Positions 7,103-15,185 of a stretch of 64,000 nucleotides of DNA are shown in pieces; the stretch's first letter is position 1; each line of letters begins with the position of its first letter. The notes under the pieces are model-generated. The model had not been told where the DNA came from and searched no databases. It was given only the letters and a program-made list of their open reading frames with translations. Location of the stretch: positions 186,001 through 250,000 of the forward strand of contig CAZDUX010000002.1 of assembly GCA_964508715.1 (NCBI GenBank), given 5' to 3'. A program made the position numbers and the translations under genes. The stretch is from JAKALX01 sp964508715. GTDB lineage: Bacteria > Chloroflexota > Dehalococcoidia > Tepidiformales > Tepidiformaceae.

Positions 7103-8287
7103 TTACTGGAGGAGCTTGAGGACGGCCTGGGCGCTCTGGTTGGCCTGGCTTAGGACGGCGGTGCCGGCCTGCTGCAGGATCTGGAAGCTCGCCATCTTGC
7201 TCGAGAGGCTCGCAATGTCAGCATCGCGGACACGGCTCTCGCTGGCCGTCAGGTTCTCCACGCTCACCCCGAGACTCGCAACCGTGTGCTCCAACCGGTT
7301 CTGGGAGGCACCGAGGTTACCGCGAACGGTGTTGAGCGTGGTGATCGCGCCATCCAGCTGCGTGATCAATGCCTGGGCAGCCGTGTTGTTCGCTACGATG
7401 GTCGTATTGTTCGTCCAGTTCACGAGCCCGGCCGTGTTCAGATTGAGACCTGTTGCGCTCGTCGCCTGGACATCAGCAAAGGAGACGGCCAGTGTGTCAT
7501 TGGCCGTTGCATTAGCGCCAACCTGGAGGGTCGCCGCGCCGGTACCTGAAACGACGACCGTCGCGGCATTGAGGTCGGTGCCAATGCCTGCCGCAGTCTT
7601 ACCAGCCGTCGAAACGACCGAGATGCTGATCCCGAGCTGGTTGAAGTTCAACGTATTGAGCGACGTCGCGCCCAGCGTCGGCGTGGAGATAGTCTGTGCC
7701 TGCCCATTGGTCCCGGTCAGCGTCAGTGTCGTCGCCGTGCTCGTAAACGTGTACGTCTGAGCCTTTGCCGCTGAGACATCGACCTTGTCCACCGTCATAT
7801 CGCCGCCTGTGGTCGAAAATGCCGCGCCGATCTTCACCGTCGAAGCGCCGCCAAGCGTCCCCGAAAGGGTGCCGGTCAGCAGGTTCTGCCCATTGAACGT
7901 GGTGCCGCCGGCGATGCGATCGATCTCCGAGCGAAGCTGCTGGATTTCCTGCCCGATGGAATTGCGCGCGGCGGTATCGTAGGTATCGTTCGCCGCCTGA
8001 ACGGCCAGCTCTCGCATACGCTGGAGCATTCCGTGGATCTCGTCCATCGCGCCTTCAGCGGTCTGGAGCATCGAGATGCCGTCCTGGGCGTTGCGGATAG
8101 CCTGGCTGTTGCCGCGGATCTGGGCGCGCATCTTCTCGCTAATGCCCAGGCCGGCGGCGTCGTCTGCGGCGCGGTTGATGCGGTAGCCGCTGGAGAGTTG
8201 CTCGAGCACCTTGCCCAGCTTCATCCCGCTGATACCGAGGTTGCGCTGCGCATTGATGGCACCAACATTGGTGACGATCGAAGACAT
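7103..8287 (-). CDS. Flagellin 2
   Basis: A 394-residue flagellin nearly identical to flagellin 1. Its differences lie at the extreme N terminus (NVGAINAQRN), and at the C terminus (ASFQILQQAGTAVLSQANQSAQAVLKLLQ in place of SNQILQQAG...SVLSLLR). ATG at 8287 is preceded by GTGGAG. The middle 875 bases match flagellin 1 without a visible difference, a sign of recent duplication or gene conversion. It has a separate promoter region and terminator. Confidence 0.96.
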   Translation of the reverse strand: MSSIVTNVGAINAQRNLGISGMKLGKVLEQLSSGYRINRAADDAAGLGISEKMRAQIRGNSQAIRNAQDGISMLQTAEGAMDEIHGMLQRMRELAVQAANDTYDTAARNSIGQEIQQLRSEIDRIAGGTTFNGQNLLTGTLSGTLGGASTVKIGAAFSTTGGDMTVDKVDVSAAKAQTYTFTSTATTLTLTGTNGQAQTISTPTLGATSLNTLNFNQLGISISVVSTAGKTAAGIGTDLNAATVVVSGTGAATLQVGANATANDTLAVSFADVQATSATGLNLNTAGLVNWTNNTTIVANNTAAQALITQLDGAITTLNTVRGNLGASQNRLEHTVASLGVSVENLTASESRVRDADIASLSSKMASFQILQQAGTAVLSQANQSAQAVLKLLQ

Positions 8288-8370
8288 TGTTCTGAACTCC
8301 ACTTCATTGTTCCTTAACCCGGCTTTCGTTCACCAGGAGGGGTGAACCGTGGCCGGAAGGTTTCACAGTG

Positions 8371-8379
8371 GTTATCGCG
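8371..8379 (-). promoter_or_regulatory. Possible sigma-28-like -10 element of flagellin 2
   Basis: The minus strand reads CGCGATAACC, matching the core CGATAACC found before flagellin 1 and close to the FliA -10 consensus. It lies about 85 bases before the start codon, as in flagellin 1. Confidence 0.4.
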
Positions 8380-8432
8380 GGTGCGAGGGGGTGAATTGGG
8401 GTCCAGAACAGGGTGGCGGCTGGGGACAGAAT

Positions 8433-8458
8433 GGTGACCGGGGTGGACGGATGGTGAC
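8433..8458 (-). promoter_or_regulatory. GGTGAC direct-repeat pair upstream of flagellin 2
   Basis: GGTGAC at 8433-8438 and 8453-8458, 20 bases apart, each preceded by AT. The arrangement and distance to the start codon match those of flagellin 1. Confidence 0.45.
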
Positions 8459-8474
8459 AACGTGAAGAAACAGG

Positions 8475-8509
8475 ACAGGGCCCCCGGGGGAGTTCCCCGA
8501 GGGCCCTGT
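8475..8509 (-). terminator. Terminator of flagellin gene 3
   Basis: An inverted repeat ACAGGGCCC / GGGCCCTGT enclosing a second GC-rich pairing, 57 bases past the flagellin 3 stop. On the minus strand it is followed by CCTGTTTCTTCACG, a short T-rich tail. Confidence 0.75.
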
Positions 8510-8566
8510 GCACTCGGCCCAGGTGGGCAGCGAGAGCGGCCTCGATCAGAGGTCAGTTAGTGGTGA

Positions 8567-10057
8567 TTAGTTGCCGAGGAGCTTGAGGACAGCCTGGGGG
8601 CTCTGGTTGGCCTGGGAGAGGACGGAGACACCGGCCTGCTGGAGGATCTGGTTGCTGACCATCTGGCTGGAGAGCTCGGCGATGTCGGCATCGCGGATGC
8701 GGCTTTCACTGGCACTCAGGTTCTCGACGGCGACACCGAGGCTGGCCATGGAGTGTTCGAGGCGGTTCTGTGCCGCACCAAGCATGCCGCGCTGGCTGTT
8801 GAGCTGCTGGATGGCGCCGTCGATCGCGTCCATGAGGTTGTGGGAGTCGGTGATGGTCCTGACGATGCCGGAACCGAGGGTGGTGACGAGGCCCGAGCTG
8901 CCACCAAGGAAGAAGCCACCGTTCCCCAGACCGGTCGTCTGCATGTTCGTGAAGTTGAGGGTGAGGATATCGGGGGTATTGGCTCCGACCTGGAGGGTGG
9001 AGCTCGAGCCCGAGCCGGTTGCGGAAATCACGTCGCTGGAGAGCCACGTCTCCGGATTGGCCAGCGCAGTCGGTCCGTTCGTGAGCGTGACGTTGATCCC
9101 AAGCTGACTGAATTGCAATGTCCGGACTTCGTTCGCAGTCATCGCGGGAACGGCGATGGTCTGGGTTGCGCCGTTCGCTCCGGTGAGCGTCAGGGTATTT
9201 GGAGCGCCGACACTGAAGGAGTATTGCTGGGGTACTGCACTCGATACATCGATCTGAGAAACCTGCGTTCCTCCCACAGTGAGCGCTTTCCCAGATATGC
9301 CGATGTCAGCGGTCAGGTTCGTGATGTTATAGGCAGCGGTGTTGTTGACCTGCAACTTCATGCCGTTCGAGAACGTGAAAGTAGGGTTCGCCGCAGCCGC
9401 AGCCGGGAGTTGGCCGGACGTTGGCGCAGTTGCTACGACCGTGCTGCCCTGACGGAGCTCCAGGTTGCTTCCGTTGACGTAGACCGTGTAGGAGCCCGGT
9501 GCCGTCGCGCCATAAGCGGTAACGGCAGTGGAGCCGCCACCTGTGGGCGTCATCGCCGTCAACGCTCCACTTGCAGACCCATTCTTCAGCGTGCCATTCT
9601 GCAAACCAGTCGCACCCAGCGCGACAGAAAGGTTCCCCGTCAGGAGCTTCTGGCCGTTGAACTGCGTGCTGATGGCGATGCGGTCGATTTCGTTGGCGAG
9701 CTGGACGATTTCCTGGCCGATGGAGGTGCGCTCGGGGCCGTTATCGGTGTAGGTGCCGTTGGAGGCCTGGACGGCCAGCTCGCGGATGCGCTGGAGCATG
9801 GAATGGACCTCGTCCATCGCTCCCTCAGCGGTCTGGAGCATCGAGATCCCATCCTGGACGTTTCGGATGGCCTGCTTGTTGCCGCGGATCTGGGCGCGCA
9901 TCTTTTCGCTAATTCCGAGGCCGGCTGCATCATCGGCGGCGCGGTTGATGCGGTAGCCACTGGAGAGCTGCTCGAGCGTCTTGCCCATCTTGATGGAGGT
10001 CTGCTGGAGGTTGCGCTGGGCGTTGATGGCGGCGACGTTGGTCATGATGCGGGTCAT
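8567..10057 (-). CDS. Flagellin 3 (larger, divergent)
   Basis: A 496-residue flagellin. The N-terminal (MTNVAAINAQRNLQQTSIKMGKTLEQLSSGYRINRAADD) and C-terminal (SESRIRDADIAELSSQMVSNQ) D0/D1 helices clearly belong to the family, but the outer domain is about 100 residues longer than in flagellins 1 and 2 and unrelated in detail. ATG at 10057 has AGAGGAGA 6 bases upstream; the open frame continues far upstream but without flagellin sequence. It is probably a second filament type or a segment-specific subunit. Its promoter region carries GGTGAC repeats, and its terminator is at 8475-8509. Confidence 0.95.
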   Translation of the reverse strand: MTRIMTNVAAINAQRNLQQTSIKMGKTLEQLSSGYRINRAADDAAGLGISEKMRAQIRGNKQAIRNVQDGISMLQTAEGAMDEVHSMLQRIRELAVQASNGTYTDNGPERTSIGQEIVQLANEIDRIAISTQFNGQKLLTGNLSVALGATGLQNGTLKNGSASGALTAMTPTGGGSTAVTAYGATAPGSYTVYVNGSNLELRQGSTVVATAPTSGQLPAAAAANPTFTFSNGMKLQVNNTAAYNITNLTADIGISGKALTVGGTQVSQIDVSSAVPQQYSFSVGAPNTLTLTGANGATQTIAVPAMTANEVRTLQFSQLGINVTLTNGPTALANPETWLSSDVISATGSGSSSTLQVGANTPDILTLNFTNMQTTGLGNGGFFLGGSSGLVTTLGSGIVRTITDSHNLMDAIDGAIQQLNSQRGMLGAAQNRLEHSMASLGVAVENLSASESRIRDADIAELSSQMVSNQILQQAGVSVLSQANQSPQAVLKLLGN

Positions 10058-10153
10058 TCGAGTTCTCCTCTGAGGCGTCAACGCCCCGGTGCGTTTGGTG
10101 TGGCCCCCGCGAGGAGTGCCGCTCTCGCGATGGTGGCTACACAGTGATAGTCG

Positions 10154-10209
10154 GGTGACGGACGTGGCGGTTGAGTGGCAAACGGGTGATTGGGTGACAA
10201 ATGGGTGAA
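10154..10209 (-). promoter_or_regulatory. GGTGAC repeats upstream of flagellin 3
   Basis: GGTGAC at 10154-10159 and 10193-10198, 39 bases apart (about twice the 20-base period), with weaker copies GGTGAT (10185) and GGTGAA (10204) and a partial match near 10174. They lie 97-150 bases before the start codon. Confidence 0.4.
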
Positions 10210-10493
10210 TTCCCCGATGCCGCCAGGTTCGGAGAAGGGCACGCGTGGAGGCGCCGCGGGTGGGAGATCCCCGACGCCTGGCGTTCACGTTTCGGTGTGT
10301 GTGCGTTACCGGAGTGGAGGCATATCTACCGTTTGGCCACCCGCGAGCCACATCGTGGCAACCGGATGTACCCGGCGTATTCACCAGCGGTCGCCGTGTG
10401 TCTACCGGCACGACGCGGCGGTCGCCGCACCGTGCACGAGGGTCCCGGCGAAGGCTCACCGGCGCAAGACGGCCGGAGGTCAGATGCAACGAA
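10210..10493. other. Intergenic stretch between flgL and flagellin 3, nothing recognised
   Basis: The 284 bases between the flagellin 3 operator repeats and the flgL terminator contain no supported gene, RNA or repeat. The base composition resembles the neighbouring DNA. Confidence 0.6.
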
Positions 10494-10520
10494 AACCGCC
10501 CGCTGTATGGGCGGGCGGCA
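10494..10520 (-). terminator. Terminator of the long flagellar operon (after flgL)
   Basis: An 8-bp GC-only stem (CCGCCCGC / GCGGGCGG) with a 7-base loop, followed on the minus strand by TTTTCGTT. It is the best textbook terminator in the island and closes the operon that begins at fliP. Confidence 0.88.
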
Positions 10521-10545
10521 AGTGCGACAAACGAGGGAGGAACCG

Positions 10546-11436
10546 TTAGCGGAGGTAGTTCAGCAAGCTGATATTCATGGACTGGCCGATGGCGCCAAGG
10601 GCGGCCTGGAGCTGATTCTGGCGGGCTGTGAGGGCGACGATGGCCTCGGAGATGTCGACGTCCTCGATATTGGCGCGGAGTTGCTGAAGATCCGTGTCCT
10701 TGCTGGTTGACCGGCTCGTCGCGTCGTTGAAGGCGTTGACGCGGGCGCCGATATCAGCCCGGGCAGCGAGGACCGTATCGAGATCCTTGTCGAGGCTGGC
10801 CATTGACTGCTTGATGTTGGGCGAGCCAGCGCGAAGGTTGTCGCGGAGCGTGATGAGGTCCTGGAAGACGCTGCCAAAGCCCTGTGGGCCAGTGACGTTG
10901 ACTGCCGACGTATCCTGGCGGGCGATTCTCCGAACGCGCTGACCAAGGTCTCCCTGGTAGGTGACCGCCGTGATAACCGGGCTGCCGGTGGTGGTGTAGG
11001 CCGGCTGATCGGTCTTCTGGCCAGCGAACACGTAGGCGCCTCCAAAATTGGTGTTCGCAACCTGGACCATCTGCTGGAGGAGTTGGTCAACCTCGATCGC
11101 CATGGCATCGAGGCCCGACTGGGAGTTAGTGCCGTTCGAACCCTGGACGGCGAGTTCGCGGGCGCGGTGGATGATGTCGGTGGCACTGGCGAGGGCAGAC
11201 TCGGATGCGTTCATATAGGCGATGCCGCCTTCGATGTTCCGGCGCATCTGGGCCTCGAAGAGCATGTCGCGGCGGTAGCTCATCGAGATCGACGTGCCCT
11301 CGGGGTCGTCGCTGGGGACGTTGACGCGACGGCCCGTCGACAGTTGTTGCTGGATCTTGTTGAACTGGCTCTCGGCGCCCTGCAAGAAGCCGACATGGTC
11401 GGTAAGGCGGGATTGTTCGGTTACACGGATGGCCAT
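10546..11436 (-). CDS. flgL: Flagellar hook-filament junction protein FlgL (HAP3)
   Basis: A 296-residue flagellin-like junction protein. It has an N-terminal helix (QGAESQFNKIQQQLSTGRRVNVPSDDPEGTSIS) and a C-terminal helix (LRANIEDVDISEAIVALTARQNQLQAALGAIGQ) typical of FlgL. It bridges hook and filament above FlgK. The start lies 3 bases after the flgK stop. It is the last gene of the long flagellar operon and is followed by a strong terminator. Confidence 0.94.
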   Translation of the reverse strand: MAIRVTEQSRLTDHVGFLQGAESQFNKIQQQLSTGRRVNVPSDDPEGTSISMSYRRDMLFEAQMRRNIEGGIAYMNASESALASATDIIHRARELAVQGSNGTNSQSGLDAMAIEVDQLLQQMVQVANTNFGGAYVFAGQKTDQPAYTTTGSPVITAVTYQGDLGQRVRRIARQDTSAVNVTGPQGFGSVFQDLITLRDNLRAGSPNIKQSMASLDKDLDTVLAARADIGARVNAFNDATSRSTSKDTDLQQLRANIEDVDISEAIVALTARQNQLQAALGAIGQSMNISLLNYLR

Positions 11437-11439
11437 GTG

Positions 11440-12846
11440 CTACCTGCCCACAACGCCTGTGTTGTTGATGAGGGTGTCGAGCATCTGGTCGATGGTGGTG
11501 ACGACACGGGCAGCGGCCTGGTACGCATGCTGGGCTGCATTCATGTTGGTCACTTCTTCATCGATATTGACTCCCTGGACCCCCTGGCGCTGTGACTCGA
11601 TGTGCTGGTTCATGAGGCTGGCAGAATCGGCCATGCCCTTGGCCCGGGCAACGTCCGCTCCGAGAACGCTGACCATATTGCCGTAGAACTCGTCGAAGGT
11701 GTTGTTGCCGAGCGCAGCCGATGCTGTGTGCTGGAGGTCGGCTATGGCGAGGACAGTCTGGCTGTTGCCAACGGTGCCGGGTGTGCTGGAGGCAGCGATT
11801 GTCTCGGGGCTGGCCGAGATTGCCGCATTGATATCGATATCAGCGGCGCCTGTGCCGGTCAGGAAGTCGTTCCCGGTGCTGCCATCGAGGCCATAGCCAG
11901 CACTGTGGATGGTATTGACCTGCGTTATGAGCTGGGTGGCAAACTGATTCAGCTTGGTTATGAGGCCGGGGATGGCGGTGTCGCGGGCATCGAGCAGGCC
12001 GCGGAGTTTGCCGTTGGTAGCATTCACGTCGAGGCCATCATCGGTGAAGACGAGTTTCTGCATGCCGGGGTTCGAAGGATCGTTGACTGCCGCAACCTTG
12101 TCCCACTTGCTGGCGGCGACGAGTTCGTGGCTTCCAAGATAGATGTTGAGCGAGTGGTTGGGGTTCTCGCTGTAGGTGACGTTGGCGATGGCCGAGAGCT
12201 GATCGACGAGCAGGTCGCGGCGGTCGCGAAGGTCGTTTGCCATCTCACCGGATGCTTCAACCTGGACGATCTGCTGGTTGAGCTGAGCGATCTCCTGGGT
12301 CCGCGAATTAATCTCATCCTGGATGGCATTGACGCTGGTATTGACGTCTTTGCGGATCTTGTCGAGGTCGTTGTAGGCGCGGCGAATGTTGGCCGTGAGC
12401 GTGGTTGTGGCGTGGACGAGTGCAACCCGGGCAGCGGGTGATTCCGGATCATTCACGACATCGTGCCAGGCATCGTAGAAAGCGCCGAGGAGGTTGCCCA
12501 TTCCCGCATCAGAGGGCTCGGAGAAGGTGAGCTCGGCGCGGCCAAGGGCCTCGGAAAACGATTCGTACTGGGCCTTGCTGCCAATGGTCTGGCGGGCCTG
12601 GAAATCGAAAAACATGTCCCGCACCCGGTTGACATCGCTTGCGTCGACACCGTTACCCGCACGGCCGAGGAGGCTATCGTGTGAACTCCATCCAGAAGCT
12701 GTGATTCCGACGGGGCGGAGGATGACACGTTGCCGGGAGAAGCCGGGCGTCTGGGCATTGGCGATGTTGTGGGAGGCGACATCGACGGCGAGCTGGTGGG
12801 CACGGAGGGCTTTGACAGCGGTATCGAGGCCGATCGAGAGCGCCAT
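11440..12846 (-). CDS. flgK: Flagellar hook-associated protein FlgK (HAP1)
   Basis: A 468-residue junction protein. The N-terminal segment GLDTAVKALRAHQLAVDVASHNIANAQTPGFSRQRV is the rod/hook-family start, and the C-terminal QGVNIDEEVTNMNAAQHAYQAAARVVTTID is the matching end helix. FlgK forms the first junction ring on the hook. ATG at 12846 has AGGAAGGA upstream. It lies 16 bases after the flgN gene, whose product should be its export chaperone. Confidence 0.96.
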   Translation of the reverse strand: MALSIGLDTAVKALRAHQLAVDVASHNIANAQTPGFSRQRVILRPVGITASGWSSHDSLLGRAGNGVDASDVNRVRDMFFDFQARQTIGSKAQYESFSEALGRAELTFSEPSDAGMGNLLGAFYDAWHDVVNDPESPAARVALVHATTTLTANIRRAYNDLDKIRKDVNTSVNAIQDEINSRTQEIAQLNQQIVQVEASGEMANDLRDRRDLLVDQLSAIANVTYSENPNHSLNIYLGSHELVAASKWDKVAAVNDPSNPGMQKLVFTDDGLDVNATNGKLRGLLDARDTAIPGLITKLNQFATQLITQVNTIHSAGYGLDGSTGNDFLTGTGAADIDINAAISASPETIAASSTPGTVGNSQTVLAIADLQHTASAALGNNTFDEFYGNMVSVLGADVARAKGMADSASLMNQHIESQRQGVQGVNIDEEVTNMNAAQHAYQAAARVVTTIDQMLDTLINNTGVVGR

Positions 12847-12862
12847 ACGGTGGAATCCTTCC

Positions 12863-13354
12863 TCAGGCGGAGCGGGACAGGAAGCCGCGGCCTGCCTGAT
12901 GGTCCTGGCTACCATCGGCCGCGTAGGTGGGGGAGGAGAGGGCAGCGAACATCGCCATCCAGCGCTCCTGGAGTTTCACGGCCGCAAGGATGAGGCGAGC
13001 ATTCCGTTCCTGGGCTTCGCGTAGTTCGTTTGCACGGGCGATGAGCCGGAGGCGAGTCTCGGCGAAGGCGGGGATACCCGCGGCCTCGAATGCCGGTACG
13101 AGTGCCTCCAGGCGGAGGGCGTCGCCGCTCAGTGGCTCGAGCAGAGCATGGCGCTCCCGCTCGAGGTCCTCGACACGACCGGCGACGGCAAGCATCTCAT
13201 CGCCGATGCGACTCATCGATGAATAGTCGGCGGTGATCAGGGCCTCCTGCTCCTGCAGGGCGAGCACGATGAGTTCCTGCAGGCCCGCCTCTTCCTGGAG
13301 AAGGGTTTGGAGGACAGACTCCAGTGAACGTTGCGAGTGCGTAGGAGCGGGCAC
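12863..13354 (-). CDS. flgN: FlgN-type export chaperone
   Basis: A 163-residue helical protein with the FlgN pattern (LQTLLQEEAGLQELIVLALQEQEALI, long central coiled coil, end segment GRGFLSRSA). FlgN binds FlgK and FlgL in the cytosol and keeps them competent for export. GTG start at 13354, 2 bases after the flgM stop. The order flgM-flgN-flgK-flgL is the usual one. Confidence 0.85.
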   Translation of the reverse strand: MPAPTHSQRSLESVLQTLLQEEAGLQELIVLALQEQEALITADYSSMSRIGDEMLAVAGRVEDLERERHALLEPLSGDALRLEALVPAFEAAGIPAFAETRLRLIARANELREAQERNARLILAAVKLQERWMAMFAALSSPTYAADGSQDHQAGRGFLSRSA

Positions 13355-13356
13355 GG

Positions 13357-13665
13357 CTAGTCAGCTCCGAAGCCGTTTGCAAGGAGACGTGCTGCGATAT
13401 CGCGGGCGTTGGTAGTGTACGTACCGTTGGCAATGGCGGCCCTGAGGGCGAGGACACGCTCCTGGCGGGCATCGCGGGACTGCGAAACGGCACGGGCAGC
13501 AAGAGCAACGATTTTGCCACGGTCGGAAAGGGCGATTACGTCCTGGCGGCCACTGGCGCCCTGGGCGTGGCCACCGGAGCCATCGGCCCCATCGATGCCG
13601 GTGGATGCCTGGCCACGCTGGGTGTTGCCGGTGATGAGCGGATTGAGGCCATCGATACGGGTCAT
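13357..13665 (-). CDS. flgM: Anti-sigma-28 factor FlgM
   Basis: A 102-residue protein. MTRIDGLNPL is a typical FlgM N terminus, and the C-terminal segments ERVLALRAAIANGTYTTNARDIAARLL bind sigma-28. The central Gly/Ala-rich stretch is probably unfolded, which allows export through the narrow channel. TAGGAG precedes ATG 13665. It is in the same operon as fliA (16198-16941), so sigma factor and inhibitor are made together. A second FlgM-like protein is encoded at 1141-1425. Confidence 0.9.
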   Translation of the reverse strand: MTRIDGLNPLITGNTQRGQASTGIDGADGSGGHAQGASGRQDVIALSDRGKIVALAARAVSQSRDARQERVLALRAAIANGTYTTNARDIAARLLANGFGAD

Positions 13666-13675
13666 GACACGGCTC

Positions 13676-14419
13676 CTACTGGGTGAGTCTGGTGGCGAGT
13701 TCGAGCATCTGGTCGCCGACACTGAAGGTCTTCGCACAGGCAGCGTAGGCACGCTGAGCGATGATCATGTTGGTAAACTCCTCGGCGATCTCGACATTCG
13801 AGCCTTCGAGGGTGCCCGGGACGAGTTCGGCGAAGCCATCAATGCCGGGTATACCCTCGGTAATATCGCCACTATTTGCGGTCGGACGGTAAAGGCCGTC
13901 ACCGACAGCCTGCAGGCCCTGCGCGTTTGTGAACCGATAGGTCTTCAACTGACCGATGACCTGCCGCACGCCCTGGTCATCGACAGCCGTAACCTCACCA
14001 GAAGGAGCGATCGCAGGCTGCCCCAGATCGGCAGGGAGGCTGAGCGGGGGATCAAGGAGGCGGCCCGCATAGGCGGTGATATTGCCGGCGGAATCGACAC
14101 CCAACTGGCCGAACCGGGTGTATGCGACGGAGCCATCGGGGTCCTGGACCTTGAAGAACGTGTCGTCCTGTATGGAGAAGTGGAGAGGATTGTCGTCGGC
14201 CTGTGGTGCGGCCGCGGACAAGATGAGGTCGTTCGTGCTCTCGGCCACGCCAAGGCGCGAGGTTTCGGGAGTGGCGGCCGCGTTGGGACGGCCCTCGGCA
14301 GCCACGTGGAACTTCTTGAAGCCGAAGGTGTCGACATTCGCGATGTTGTTACCGACGACATCGAGAACGAACTGATTGTGGGCAAGGCCGCTGGCAGAGG
14401 ATCCAAGGATACTGACCAT
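13676..14419 (-). CDS. Flagellar rod protein of the FlgF/FlgG family (second)
   Basis: A 247-residue axial protein. It has the N-terminal rod motif (SGLAHNQFVLDVVGNNIANVDTFGFKKF) and the C-terminal helix (LEGSNVEIAEEFTNMIIAQRAYAACAKTFSVGDQML). With its upstream partner it should build the distal or proximal rod. Which of the two is FlgF and which FlgG cannot be decided by reading. ATG at 14419 (MVSILGS) gives the standard length; the open frame continues upstream into the neighbouring gene. It starts 4 bases after the preceding gene. Confidence 0.88.
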   Translation of the reverse strand: MVSILGSSASGLAHNQFVLDVVGNNIANVDTFGFKKFHVAAEGRPNAAATPETSRLGVAESTNDLILSAAAPQADDNPLHFSIQDDTFFKVQDPDGSVAYTRFGQLGVDSAGNITAYAGRLLDPPLSLPADLGQPAIAPSGEVTAVDDQGVRQVIGQLKTYRFTNAQGLQAVGDGLYRPTANSGDITEGIPGIDGFAELVPGTLEGSNVEIAEEFTNMIIAQRAYAACAKTFSVGDQMLELATRLTQ

Positions 14420-14423
14420 TGGC

Positions 14424-15185
14424 CTACGCTCCGAAGGTACCGAGCTGAGTGGTGGCGGTGTTGAGGGTCTGGTCGAGGGTAGCGAGAACGGTCTGATTCG
14501 CCTGGAAGACACGCTGCACGGCGACGAGCGAGGTCATTTCTTCGACGATGTTCGTATTCGAACCCTCGAGGTAGCCCTGGCGCATGCCACCGTCTACCGG
14601 AATCCCGGGTTCCGTGCTCGTGAAATAGCCTTCACCAGCGCGAGTGAGCTGGGACGGGCTGAAATCGAGGACGGCAACCTGGGCAACCGGCTGGCCGGCC
14701 ATCGAAAGGGTCCCATCGGACTGGGCCGCCACAGTGCCGGGCGGGAGCGTTATGTGCTGACTGTTCACATCGAGCAGGTAGTTGCCGTGGCTATCCACCA
14801 TGTCCCCCGCGGCGTCACGCAAGAAGTGGCCGTCACGGGTATAGAAGCGGGTTCCATCGGGCGTCTCTATCTGGAAAAACCCTTGGTTGAGGGCGAAATC
14901 CAGCTCATTTCCGGTGGCTTGCAGGCTCCCCTGGGCGAAATCAGTCGAGAAATCGGCAACGAATGTGCCCGTTCCAATCTGACCAACGACTGCCTGGATG
15001 CGGCTGGGGAGGGGTGCGGGAAGTGGTGTCTGCTGGGAGAGGAGGATATCAGCGAAGGATTGTTGAGCGGCAACCTCGCGTTTGAAGCCCGTCGTGCTGG
15101 CATTCGAGATATTGTTCGAGAGCATGTCCTGGTACTTCCAGGCAGCTTCCAGCGAAGTGAACGAGGCGTAGATTCCCTTGATCAT
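14424..15185 (-). CDS. flgG: Flagellar rod protein of the FlgF/FlgG family (first)
   Basis: A 253-residue axial rod protein: YQDMLSNNISNASTTGFKRE at the N terminus, LEGSNTNIVEEMTSLVAVQRVFQANQTVL at the C terminus. Its length is close to the ~260 residues of FlgG. Its ATG overlaps the stop of the LPDTG protein gene (ATGA), so translation of the surface protein and of the rod protein is coupled. Confidence 0.9.
   Translation of the reverse strand: MIKGIYASFTSLEAAWKYQDMLSNNISNASTTGFKREVAAQQSFADILLSQQTPLPAPLPSRIQAVVGQIGTGTFVADFSTDFAQGSLQATGNELDFALNQGFFQIETPDGTRFYTRDGHFLRDAAGDMVDSHGNYLLDVNSQHITLPPGTVAAQSDGTLSMAGQPVAQVAVLDFSPSQLTRAGEGYFTSTEPGIPVDGGMRQGYLEGSNTNIVEEMTSLVAVQRVFQANQTVLATLDQTLNTATTQLGTFGA

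Noticed and set aside
7002..7760. A plus-strand frame repeated almost exactly at 5675-6295
   Set aside because: The similarity only mirrors the duplicated flagellin genes on the other strand.
8753..10147. A 464-codon open frame on the plus strand
   Set aside because: It lies opposite flagellin 3, a certain gene, and has no recognisable domain or ribosome binding site.
6822..10150. Complete sigma-28 promoters (TAAA-N15-GCCGATAA) before the flagellins
   Set aside because: Only a -10-like CGATAACC is shared by flagellins 1 and 2. No TAAA is at the right distance, and flagellin 3 has only a weak match.
13409..14464. A 351-codon open frame on the plus strand
   Set aside because: It lies opposite flgM and a flgF/G gene and has no family features.
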